This document shows positions 10,136 to 21,600 of a stretch of 64,000 nucleotides of DNA, in pieces. The DNA comes from Cyanoderma ruficeps. Its lineage: Eukaryota; Chordata; Aves; Passeriformes; Timaliidae. How positions within the stretch are numbered: the first letter of the stretch is position 1; each line of letters begins with the position of its first letter. A program made the position numbers and the translations under genes. The stretch is taken from assembly GCA_008694505.1 (NCBI GenBank), contig VZDJ01007755.1, positions 12,471,100 through 12,535,099 of the forward strand. Reading direction: 5' to 3'. Below the pieces are notes generated by a model. It saw only the letters and a program-made list of their open reading frames with translations. It was not told the DNA's origin and ran no database searches.

Positions 10136-13100
10136 TGCTCTTCTCAGCTGAGTTGCACTCAGTCACTAGCCATGTTTTAAACACACATTTTAAGGCTGTA
10201 CATTTGAAATATATCTGAAAAAATATTTAGAAGTATGGAAATCAGCCATCCTGTTGTTTTATAGTGATGAAACTAAGAGAAATTCTGAATTTCAAATAGT
10301 GAAATTTCAATATTCAACTAATTTATGATTAAAAGTCTACCCTTGCTCTCTTTCCCCTAAGTGGTTTACAATGGAAAAATAACAAAAATTAATATAGAAT
10401 TCTGTGTCAAAAATCATGCAGTATCATGCATTATAATCAGAGAAAGCTCAATCAAAATCAGATTTAAAGAAATGGAGATTTTTATGATTACAGAAGCATA
10501 CATTCCAAACAACTTCACCTGGTATTTGACTATGAGATTCAAACATTATATAAGTCTTTAAAATAAAGTCAATCTAAATGGAAACTTTAAAATTATTAAG
10601 GAAACACACATGTATTTCATTGTGTCACCTTTACTAACAAGTTGGAAAATCAGAGTTAGGAAAATCAAAATATATTAATAAATTTGATGTATTCTCTGGC
10701 AATTAAGATTCTAGTTTTTGTGCAAAAAGGTCTTCTGTAGTAAAAAGGACTTGAGGATGTGGTTTTTTTACTAGTTACTACTGTAACTATTTGCATTATT
10801 ATTTTCTGTACAAATAATTTATTAATAACATACTTTACTACTAATACATTCAGAAAAATCCTTACCACCCAAAATTAATTTGCAGTTTTTCATTCATTTC
10901 ACTGGGACCATAATCTTGTCATCTATCCTTTGCAGATGTTCATACGTGAATGATTCAGGGAAACTGTGTAAGTGACCTATAATTATATTCTTTAGAAAGG
11001 TATTTTCCAGTAAGTGTAATCAATTACTTTTCTCTTTAGGCTTCTCTGGATTCAAATAATTAGAGAAAGCCTGTGGTTATCTCAAGAATATCAAATTTTT
11101 CAAAATTACTATTTAAACAGTAAAGAAGATCTCACAGAAATCTATGAAAATAATATCAGGGTGGGAGATGCTGTTAGAGGCTGTCAGCAGTTAAAGTGCT
11201 AATATCACTCGTTAAGTTCATTTATCTCTTCTCTAAAATTCATTTCTTCAATACAGCTACTTAATAAAAATAGAATAGCTGCAGTGCTATCACCCAAATT
11301 CTTTTCTTCTTGGCCATTTCACCCTTTCATATTTTTTCATATTTTCATTTTTGCTTGATTGCTATGGTGGGGTTTTTATTATTTTTACAGGGCAGTTCAC
11401 CTGAGGTTTTAAAAATTAATTTTTCTTTTTTCCTTTTTTTTTTTTAAATTNTTAAATTAGCAGTACTGTGAAACCTAAGTTAAGTGATATTGCAGAACTT
11501 TTTTTGTGGTAATGTAATCCTGATTGACAGAAAAAATATTTTCTGTTTCTTTTTCTTGTGTTTATACATAGCTGTCAAAATAAAAGCCTATCATTACCAA
11601 CTGCAATCACTTAAATGTTCTGTTCGTGTATTTTAGTCAGATTATTGCTTGTTTGCCTTCAATGTCTACATTTCTGAAAATTAATGTGCATTAAAGTTAT
11701 CATGTTCCCAGACCTGACCTTCACACCAAAGTTTCAGGGAGGAAACTTTATCAATTCCAGCCCTATGCAGGAACCATATTCTGATATATTGATATTTCAG
11801 TCCATTTTCTCAAAGTACAGTGCAGAAGTGTTCTAATTATAAATTAGATGTACAATTGAGATTATTTGCTAGCACTTTACTTTTAGCAACCCATTTTATA
11901 TCTTATACCCACATTTTCATTGCTCATTTCTTCTTACCTCCACAGTTAGTCCTGCATTTTAAAATTCACTGAATTCAATTTGCTCCTGACAAATAAAAAA
12001 TAGGAAAATCCCTTCCCAGTTGTTCTTGTTAACTATATAGGTCTTCTGCATTTCACAACAAAATGGGTTTTAAGTCATATATTCTTAGGGATAAACATAT
12101 TTAGAGAACAAATTGGAGATTTAAAACACAAAAAGCAGAGGAAGTAATTACTTATCTTTCTTCCCTGAGTAAGTATAAATTACGTTCTGTTGATGTGATA
12201 ACAGAGGTAATGCTAGTTTATGCTAGGAATAATGCTAGATGTTTAAATTGAATTTAAAGTATTTGTTCTGAATGTAGAATTATGATCTACTCTCTTCAAG
12301 TATCTCTAAAGAGAAATACAATAGGGTTATCAACTGGATATTTTATTTCTTTGAATGTAAGAATATCTGGCTTCTGCGTTCTCAGAATTTAGTAGTTCTT
12401 GGTAATATTTGTGGAACAGATTTTTCTCTCAACAGTTTACCTCTTCTGGACATACTATTGATGACATTATCATGCATCTCAATGATGTAGTCTGGAAGCA
12501 AAAGAAAATTGCTGGCATATATTATTGCTTTCTTCCTTCTCAATTTGAATACAATATAATAAACATAGTAAAATATAGCAAAATAGAAATGCAATACCAA
12601 CAGGATCTAGTTCATCAGCAGTGCTATATAATAATTCTGTATACAATAATTGCTTTTAAAAATCTTGTTTATGAATAAAATGGTGATGAGGATGTTGCAA
12701 TTCTATAGGAGCTTATAACCAACTTTACAATACATATACCAGGCTTGTCATAGGAATCAGTGACAGCATTGACTTCAGAACTTTTGACAGTCCAGCAGTG
12801 TTGTAGGAAGAAGAGAAATTCTCTTCACAATATTAATTTAAGTATTACAGAGACAACTTAATCTAAATCCTTTTTGACAACTCTTCCTTTTGTTCAATGA
12901 ATAATTGGTCCAACTATTAAAATATTCCTACCATTATCACATGAAGAAAGTATTTAGGAACTACAACAGAAGGAAAAAAAACATACTGATGATATACACT
13001 GCCTATAAAAAGAAGACACATTTTCTTTGTGGGATTTTGCTAATAAGCAAATTACAGCAGCAACAGAAAATCAATTCTGGAGGAGTGTCAAAGTAATGAT

Positions 13101-13327
13101 TTTTCTTGGTGCTCTGTATTATGTGTACTACTACAATGACATGAACATTCAAGAAGAAAGTATGTTCATCCCTACTTCATTCCTGAGAAATCTCTTCCCT
13201 ATATATACAAAATTACTCAAAATTAAAAGCCAATTTTACAATGTAAAATTAGTGTAAAAGGCACCTTGGTTTCGTTTTTTGTTTTCTTCTTTTCTTTTTC
13301 TTCAGTTTAACTGGAAACACCCACGAT
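10136..13327. other. AT-rich noncoding DNA with one ambiguous base
   Basis: No gene or repeat was recognised. A single N occurs at 11451 just after a run of T, a typical sequencing or assembly uncertainty at a homopolymer. Open frames at 12382-12678 lie on both strands and overlap, so they are treated as chance. Confidence 0.5.
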
Positions 13328-13448
13328 CAGGTTGGATGAGGATTTGGGCAACCTGGTCTAATGGAAGGTGTCCCCATCCATAGCAGGAGAGTTGGAACTA
13401 AATGGTCTCTAAAGGTCCTTTCCAACCAAAACCATTCAATGATTTCAA
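13328..13448 (+). mobile_element. 5'-truncated CR1 LINE, 3' end
   Basis: The sequence follows the conserved 3' end of avian CR1 retrotransposons: CAGGTTGGATGAGG, GGCAACCTGGTCTAATGGAA, GGTGTCCCCATCC, then TTCCAACCAAAACCATTCAA with a degenerate terminal ATTCTATGA-like repeat. CR1 copies are usually cut off at the 5' end, and this one keeps only about 120 bp of 3' UTR. It is preceded by a T/C-rich run. The many differences from the common pattern indicate an old insertion. No coding part of the LINE is left. Confidence 0.9.
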
Positions 13449-16400
13449 TGTTTAATTTGATCAAATATTATTCTAAACAAGGAAAGTATTTCCCTATAGT
13501 TCTTTAACTTGAGATACTCTCATCCTCAATTTTTTTTTTCTTAGTAGTTTACTCACTGGAAAATACTCTGCTGTCCACAAGACATTCTTAATACATCCCT
13601 TACATCTATATCTTCCACTGATCAATGGCATGTCTGTCATGTTGAATATCCAATCTTCATTAAAACATGAATCATACATTTCCACTTTTCCAAGATGACT
13701 TTGGAATGAACTATAATGGATATTGATATTATCTTTAAATACATTCTATTTAGTATCTAGTATTTCCTCTAAACATTTAGTTTTGAGCGTAAGTGTTGGT
13801 GTATTTTTAATGGATGGGGGGGGAGAGGGAGGAGTGTTTGTAATGGTGTGGCAAAATCCTGTGGGTAAAAGATTTGTAGATTGATCATTATGCGGCAGAC
13901 TTTCAGTAACAAAATCTTGCATAACAGACTTTCTTCCCTGCAAATATATACCAGCAATTTCTTCTGAAAATCTCAGTGGGCTGGCATATTAGCGCCAGGA
14001 ATGTGATTATGGTTTTAAAACAAGTCTAGTTATTTACAGTATTTTCTGTTTGTACTAAATGATTGTAGAATATCTACTCCATGGGTCAAATTTGATACTT
14101 CCAGTGTATTGTGCTAACGTGCCAATGGTTGTATTGTAGACATTAGCTTTTGTTCTTCTAGTTAAAGATCTGAAACATAGAGGTATGACATGTCTTTATA
14201 AGTTAAGAACCTATTTACTTCTGTCTACTATCTGTCCTTGACACAAAGTGGCATTGTCTTGCAAAACATTGACAATTGGTTTTGTTCACATAATTTTATT
14301 GAAAAACTATAATGCAAATTCTAATTGCTTTAAAATGTAAGTAAAATATTCATTCTAACATTCACTGATACCTTCAGGTGGCCACATTATAGTAATATTT
14401 TGGGGAGAGGGAGTCTATTAATTCCTGTTCCTTTTTTTTTCCTTTCTGGATAACTGACATATTATTGCAGTAAAACATATGTAGGGTCAATTCATGCTGA
14501 ATAGTTATTAGAAACCATGATAACAAAAGTCATTACACTGCAGTTCAGTTTTGACAGTAAAATTTCTGCAACATTATCACAAATCCTCATGCATTAGTGC
14601 AATGATCCTTACTATAGTTTCATATTAGAATCAAGAGACTGCTGTAGTATTCTTGATACAAAAAGTCATGCAAGTCAAGTGAAGTTCTTTTATGCTTTTA
14701 TAGATAACATATTTTCATGTCTTTCTCAGGCATGTATCTGACTCTGAGCCCTCTTGGATATTTCCTCCATTAGTATATTTCTCATCTGGGTTATAACTGT
14801 TCTAAATAATGTTCCTGTTGTTTAAAAAGGCCAAATATAAAGTAAACCTGACAATGGGCACATGTCAGTATAGGTAATGAATTCCTTCTGATTTTGTTGT
14901 TCCTACATATTGACCTAAATGGAAAAAAACCCAAAAAAACCCAGCTGTCATATAAAGAAAAAAATAATTTCTGATTCTAAACTTTGGGTTTAGTTCACTT
15001 ATCTGGAAATCATGTTTTACTTCAAGTCTTCACAAGACTAATAGTGAAAGCATAGTTAAGATTTTGGCAAAAACTCCCACCCATTCCCAATTTCTTACAA
15101 AACTTATAGGAAAAATAAAACTGTCAGGGAATCAGTATGAAAGAAATGAAAATTATTATAGAAAGAACTTAATCATTTTTATTTCTTTATATATTAAATC
15201 TTTAACCAACTTTCATAACTATTTTGATTAGGGAGATAAATGCATAATTGAGCTGACATTTGGGTTTTGCCAATATAACAAGACTGGATAGTAGCTAGTA
15301 AGCAAAAATGTGTAGTTCACAGAATTTTTAACTGAAGTTCTCTTTGCCTTAGAGTTTGATACTATATTATGTTGACAGAATAGCCAGTTTCATATGAAAG
15401 CATGAGGAAAAAAGATGTATCTTCAATAAGCTTTTTATTATGCAAATTTCCCAAACTTTCTGAGAGCTAATTACATTTGAACAGTGTAAACATCAAGTTA
15501 ATGTTACAATTAAATTTAAATCAATAACCCAACAAGTTCAAATGACTGAATCAGAATCTTAATGCAACAGGCAAACAAACCTAATTATTAGTTTTGATAG
15601 CAAAAGGATGTTTTTGAGCTAAGCTATGGAGATGTCAGTCTCCCTTTCAGATGCATCAGCCATATCAGTGGCTAATCAGGTCACAGTTTTGATGCATTGG
15701 ACAACAGTTCTGCAGTCACAGAATGCAGTGAAGTCTGTAGGACTTCAGTGTTAGTTTGATCCTAGTGTCTCCTAGAAAGACTAAAGTCTCTTTGCTCTGG
15801 TTTGGGGTTTTTTCTAAAAAAATGTAAGAATTTGATAGTTCAGTTTGGCATTTCATTTTAAAGCTGAGTGTTCTCTAATGCCTGGAGAGTAATGATTATG
15901 GGAAATTGGGATTTTTTCCCCCCTGCATAGTCATATGCATTTAAAGGATACTGCCCCCCTTTTCTACCTCAGGGACCCCTGTGGTATTAAGACAAATGAG
16001 ATGAGTAGGAATATTTCTAGTGTTAGTGGCCCACATTTCTTAAAGTACACAGTCCTTTAAATAGAGGGGTGTGAATGGTGATGCCATTGGGCACTAGACC
16101 TCGACTGACAAAACAAGCAATTTTGACTGCAGATCAAATATTTCTGCAGTGCTATAGTGACATGACTTGATGCTGGTAAGATCATGATTCAGCCTTTGAG
16201 TTAAAGGGTATCAGGCAAATAAACAAAAATGATCTTTTCTAAAGCATGAAAGAATTTAATCAGTAGGGGTTTCTTCGTGTGCTGAATTGCTGCATGTCAG
16301 TAATGTCACTTAGAAACAAAGCATCAAAGAAATGTGCATGATCTCAGTTCTTCCACCAGAAGCTTTTTACCTTATTGCATGAACTTATTTTTTGTTCTTT

Positions 16401-17080
16401 CCCAGCAGATTCTACCTCTAATTAAAAAGAAAGATTGTTTGGGTTTGTTCTCTTTTTAACCCCAAATCCTTTTATTTTTTTCCAGACTCCAAGCACCAGA
16501 CTGAACAGAATAGGAAAAGAGACACTGGGGAAGGACTTCTCTTGTACTAAGCAAAGTAGAAAGAGATGGACACTGCTATAAATTCTATTAGACCATCAGT
16601 TCCAACAAGTATATAAACATTAATATGTGTGTGTGCACAAATTGCAGAAAAGGCCTGATATGAAGCTGATCAATTCTTGGTCAGCTGGTGGCTGTGGTCA
16701 TCTGTCTCATTTCATATGTCTGTGAAAACACTGATAAGGTGGAAATATCTTTTAACAAGTTTTGCAACACACTTCCCTTAGGAAGGAGACATTATCCTGT
16801 TTTGTGAGATTTTCATACTGGGAAATCTGCGTATGTGACCCGAACATGAACTGGTTTTTCTGCAACACTTTACAGTGATGTTAGTATTATTTCTGAGTCA
16901 CAAACTTATTAAATTTAAAAAAAAAAATCAGAATCAGGAGTCAGAAGAGTTTTATTTCAAGCCCCTCTTTTCTCCTTCTTTCAAGTTTTTGCTTTCTTTC
17001 TCTTATTTAGATCAAGAGTAGCCAGGTTGAATAGTTCCAGAGTAACAAACAACCTCCTGAAGAAATGCCCAAAAGTTCAA
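13449..17080. other. AT-rich noncoding DNA
   Basis: Nothing is recognised except a run of eight G at 13816-13823 in a purine-rich patch and a strong but isolated acceptor-like site at about 16485 (TTTATTTTTTTCCAG) with no matching donor nearby. Confidence 0.5.
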
Positions 17081-17225
17081 AAGATTACCATATCTGGTTA
17101 GAGCATGGTGCTAATAAGACCAAGGCTGTGGGTATGATCCCCATATGGGCCACTGACTTGAGAGCTGGATTCAAAGATCCCTGTGGATGCCTTCCAACTC
17201 AGAATATTCTGTGATTCTGTGATTT
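17081..17225 (+). mobile_element. tRNA-Ile/CR1 SINE (TguSINE1-type)
   Basis: The head (17081-17151) matches the vertebrate tRNA-Ile(AAT) gene: GGTTAGAGCATGGTGCTAATAA spans the D-stem and anticodon arm with the AAT anticodon, CCAAGGC..GGG the variable/T region, GGTATGATCC the B box (17131-17140), and CCATATGGGCCA the acceptor end. The A box is decayed. A roughly 30-bp linker follows, then a CR1-like tail, TGCCTTCCAACTC..AATATTCTGTGATTCTGTGATT. A tRNA-Ile head joined to a CR1 3' end is the known architecture of the passerine SINE TguSINE1, mobilised in trans by CR1 machinery. No long target duplication is visible, which is normal for CR1-mobilised elements. Confidence 0.88.
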
Positions 17226-17833
17226 TTAACTGTATGAATTAATAGTTTGAGATTCACATTCTCATTAGCTATATAAACTCATGTTCCTTCAGATTTACTT
17301 CAAACTTACATTAAGATCATCATTAAGGCCACTGAGTTACAGCTTAATCTTGCAAATACTTTGTAAAAATATTTGGTGTCAAAGTAACTTGACTTAGCAC
17401 TTAGTAACTGACAAAAAACCTTGTAGACTATAACCAACAAAATTCTCTACATTAATAATAATCATATTTTTGCTTTTCTTTGTAGGTCGTAAGTACTTCT
17501 TAGAATCTTTTATGCTAATAAAGCACACCTACACTGTAACTCACCCCAAATGCTTTACAGTAGGGGTACTTATGTTAAAATCTTTTTAGGCCTGCATTTT
17601 TCATGCTTATTTGCTTGGAAAAGTAAAAGATTCTTAATAGTTTAACATATAAGACTAATGTGACTTGTTATGCACACTGTAATTCTAGAAACTGGTAGAG
17701 GCTTTGTGTTGTGCCTTCTTAAACCTTTCTGCTCCAAAAGACTTATAATAGCATAAATCAGCAGGAATGTTCTCAGCTACAATTCGCTGGAAATAGATTG
17801 AAAAATATTTCTCGACTGTCTGTATTGGACATC
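17226..17833. other. AT-rich noncoding DNA, nothing recognised
   Basis: Plain AT-rich sequence between the SINE and the LTR; it contains the left copy of the possible 6-bp target duplication GACATC at 17828-17833. Confidence 0.5.
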
Positions 17834-18298
17834 TGTCGTGGGTTGGGGAAAAGTTGTTGCAAGTTTTTATTTCATAAAATGTGGTAGTGTGTTTGCACAA
17901 TAAGTTTGTTATAAGTTCTATTGTTTGCACAAAATGGCTTCCCTTTGTTCTTTGTACTTAGTTTGCTGTACCCCAGTTCTATTTTTGGCCCCAAGTTGTT
18001 ACAAGTTGTGAGCTTCTCCCCCAGGCTTCCCCAGATACAGTCCCTGATTGGTTTACCTTTCCCGCCTTAGTTGCCTGTCCATCAAATGTTAAGAGACTTC
18101 CCCTCCCTGCCAGTCACTCCAAGACCTGTCCCCCAGGTCCAGAAACTTGGAGGAGAGACCTTCGATGACTGGCTGGGTTGCAATCCTTCCTTTCCCACCT
18201 CCTTGTTATTGGTCTATGTTAATGCTTGTTGTGTCAGCAGCCACTCCCCAGTTGTACCCTATTGGTTCTGTTTCTACCACCTTGGTTTCTACCCACTG

Positions 18299-18305
18299 TA
18301 TAAAA
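18299..18305 (+). promoter_or_regulatory. LTR TATA box
   Basis: TATAAAA lies about 35 bp downstream of an inverted CCAAT box (ATTGG, 18261-18265) inside the LTR at 17834-18612. Transcription would be expected to start near 18325-18335. Position and order support a retroviral U3 promoter. Confidence 0.6.
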
Positions 18306-18534
18306 CCCTCTCTCCCTACAGACTTGGGGTCTCTCTGAGGCACCGCTCTTCGGGTGAGGGCTCCCACGTTCCTGCCCAAAAAACCTAAGTTCCAGTTGAG
18401 GTTTTGAGAGTCTCGTCTTTCCTTCCTCCACCATTGCAACGCAGCAGGGCGGGTTGGCAGCCAAGGACCCACACACGAAGATCCTGTGGGGGCGTGTTGG
18501 GGCTAGTCCAGCGTTGGAGGACACACACCACCGC

Positions 18535-18540
18535 AATAAA
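18535..18540 (+). promoter_or_regulatory. LTR poly(A) signal
   Basis: AATAAA follows the GC-rich R-like part of the LTR and is followed by a T-rich stretch. Its distance to the proposed LTR end fits R plus U5. Confidence 0.55.
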
Positions 18541-18612
18541 AATAATTTTCTTTCAGTTTTGAATGTGAAAAAAAGGTCCAACAATGTGCTGACCTGCTCT
18601 ACTCCCACTACA

Positions 18613-21600
18613 CGCTTTATAGGTTACAGTATTATCTAAATAATTTTCTGAAGATTTCATAAAAGGATAAATTTATCTGGAGAATGTAATTCTATGTCAG
18701 AAACCATTTCAAAGAATCTACTAAAACTGTCAGCAAACTTTTTTGTTCAATTTGTACATATAGATAATATCCCATCTTCTAAGAAGAGCAGGTAGTATTG
18801 CTGTCTCACATATTCAGGATAAGGAATATTATGAAAAGTGACAGCACTATGGCTACCAGACATCTTAATGATTAATCTTACAGGTTAGTTTAAAAAATGA
18901 GAGGGCTCACTCCAAAACAGAAATTTGGAGTAAGAAAGAAGAAATCATTTTATTCCTTGAAACAGAGAAGGGAACTGATGCATAATATGATTCACATTAC
19001 CTTTCCAAATCAGTAATTTTCACAAAGACACAGAAAATGGCCTAGTGCAGGTTTGGTTCAAGGCCTCATTAGCATTACAACAACAAGGATCAAGACCTTA
19101 TGAAAAAGACCTATCTCAGCAAAAAAGAGTAACTTAATACTTTAGACTATTTTTAGTAATTGTCATACATCAGTCTGTTCTGGCATTCAGTACTTCACCT
19201 CAGAGTGCTACATCTTCATTGTGTATCACAACCATGGCCTGCTTTGGAAATAATATTACCACTATTGTTCATTAAAAGCTGTTCAGGTTCACGTGAAAGA
19301 ATAAGAATGAAAGGTCGTCACAGTGATGCTGATGGGCAACATCTTACCAGTGTTAGATACTGAACTGCCCACCACTGCAAGCATCCCTGGGATTGAGAGC
19401 CTACTAAGAGCAGATATACCATCCTGCTGCCCCTGCACTTTTGAAATTATTGATATTGAGATTCAAACAGATATTCCTCTCCACAGGAAGAACCAGAAGA
19501 CAGAACTGGAAGGGTTTCTCTTGGAAGTAACGAGGAGACCAGGCAATGGCTTTTGGAAAGCATTACGTGAGCTGCTGAAAGGTACATAGTGAGAATATTT
19601 CATTTTGTCTGGAAGAAATGGATGAAATAAAAGTTTTTTGTTCTTATGTACCTCCTCAGCTTTCTGATGAAGATACCTGGCCTAAGAAAACACATTAGAA
19701 GATGTAAGAACATGAAGGAGTTCATCATGTCTCCCATTCAACCATTTACTGGCAGTGCTTTTTTTTAACACATAGAAGGTTAATAATTAAGATTTTTAAA
19801 GCATTATTTTTAAAACTTAGTCAGCCAATAAAATATGAAAGCATATATCCAGAGAACAAAGTGGTTTGAAAACTTGATTTTAAAGTTTTAGAGAAACCAA
19901 TAAAATCATCTCTTTTCCCAAGAACACCTGCCTGATTGACCAGGTTACAAATTTTCCTTGGATAAGTCTATCTTAGTTTCTTACTGTATTTTCACACACT
20001 GTGAATAATTAGTTTTGAAGGAGACAAAAAGGATGAAATAATCATTAAGATGTTCATCTAACAGAAGAATCCCAGCCTGAAAGAAATTTTAAGTAAATTA
20101 TACTAAAAAAAATGTAGTTTCATCAGTAAAGCTAAAGAAAGAAACTCCAGAATAATGTAGGTCCCAGATCTGGGCATGCTCCTGAAAGGCATTTTATCTT
20201 CTTCCAAATCTCTGCTCTAAATCAGACAGTGAGAATATTAATTAGAGTATTCTACGTCTTGAGAACCTTTAACCCTGGGAATTTGGAGAACAGCTCCTCC
20301 TTGATTTTCAGGGTTTGAGCTTTTACCCCTTCACAATATTACAACATATCAGGGAACTTCCAAGGCTGCTGACAGTCACTGCTACTCTTGCTCCTAATTG
20401 GCCTGCATACTAAGGTTGGAAGCTTTTTCCTTTCTTCATGGGTACATGTGTGGTGGGATATTAGAACACTTTTTAAGGTGTCCCAAAGGCTTGGTTTCAA
20501 GTGTCAATCTCCCTTCAGTCACGAGTAATTTTGCCCAGCTCCATTATTTTTTTTTTCCCTGGAATTAGGCTGAATCTGTAAGCAATAGCACCTAGAATAT
20601 TAAATAGTGACAACACAGGTACAAATAATGAGAACTAAGAGTAAAGGAAAAACTACATTTACTCTATTTACACTGGAAGTAGATGTCAATTTCCATCTTC
20701 AAGTAGCTTTCTGCTTCCCTCTCAATAATGTGGTTGTCGGTGTTTCAGGTTTTGAGAATGTTCCCCTTCTCTTAATGTTACACCTTATATGCTGGACTCA
20801 CTCTTACCTTTCAAAACTTCTAGGGGGGCTGGATGGATTTAGCATTTTCCTTGAAACTAGCAGAAAACATGATCCAAGTGAATGAGTGAAGATTTATTAG
20901 AATAAAGGTTTGTTCTATACCCAGAAGTTCCCTTGTATACTTAACTGTTTGGTAAACAACCCTTTCCTTCAATGAGCTGTGAAATTCTAGCACCTCCCTT
21001 TTGTGGCTATTTGATATTTTACAGCAACGATATACCTTTCAGTCAACCTGAGAGGCCATGTCAACCTCCAGATTAAAAAACCCCATACTGATGTATAAGC
21101 AATTAATTATTTTTAGCCTATTGCTTCTTCTTAGTTGCTATCAGACAATGATTGCAATGAACCAGTCTGTTGCGGAAATAGTTTTGGGGTGAGTGATCCC
21201 CCCTGTTTCTGTAGAGCAGTGTTGGTAGAAATTTTCAATCTGACCTGCCATGTACACTCAAAAATTCTATCAATTATGAAAGAAAATGTAAAAATCCCTT
21301 TGTGTGTCTTGGTTATAAAGTTAATATGACGTTAAATATATATCCATTTGTCTTAAATAACTTAGAGATAAGACTGAGGGCTTCTTGAAGAATTTTAGGC
21401 TTGCATTCAGGGAAATATTTTATTGAAAGTTAAACTGAAAGAATACAAGGCAAACTGCTTTTCCTTGCTTGTCTGAAGGAGTTGTCTCTAATGCCCTGAT
21501 TGAAAAGGTCTTTAGGACAGGAGTGTGATGTGTCCCTGCCACAAGATAAAGACAGAAATGAAACAATGATCTAGGCTAGAAATTCTCTTCTCTAGGGAGC

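Larger units (their letters stand above)
17834..18612 (+). mobile_element. ERV solo LTR, plus strand
   Basis: The block begins TGTCGTGGG and ends CCCACTACA, an inverted pair matching at 8 of 9 positions with TG...CA ends. It is GC-richer and retains more CpG than its surroundings. Promoter parts are in order: inverted CCAAT boxes (ATTGG at 18261), a TATA box (TATAAAA, 18299-18305) and AATAAA at 18535-18540, about 75 bp from the proposed end. This is the U3-R-U5 layout of a retroviral LTR without internal genes, so a solo LTR left by recombination is likely. No duplication flanks 18612. An alternative end at 18858 would give TG...CA plus a perfect 6-bp duplication (GACATC), but the sequence beyond about 18615 looks like ordinary AT-rich flank. 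Open frames inside are not genes. Confidence 0.7.

Noticed and set aside
17081..17151. Functional tRNA-Ile gene
   Set aside because: The A box and 5' acceptor half are decayed and the sequence continues into a CR1 tail, so it is a SINE head rather than a working tRNA gene.
18071..18639. Open frames of 124, 105 and 88 codons on both strands
   Set aside because: They fall in the LTR promoter/R region and conflict with each other.
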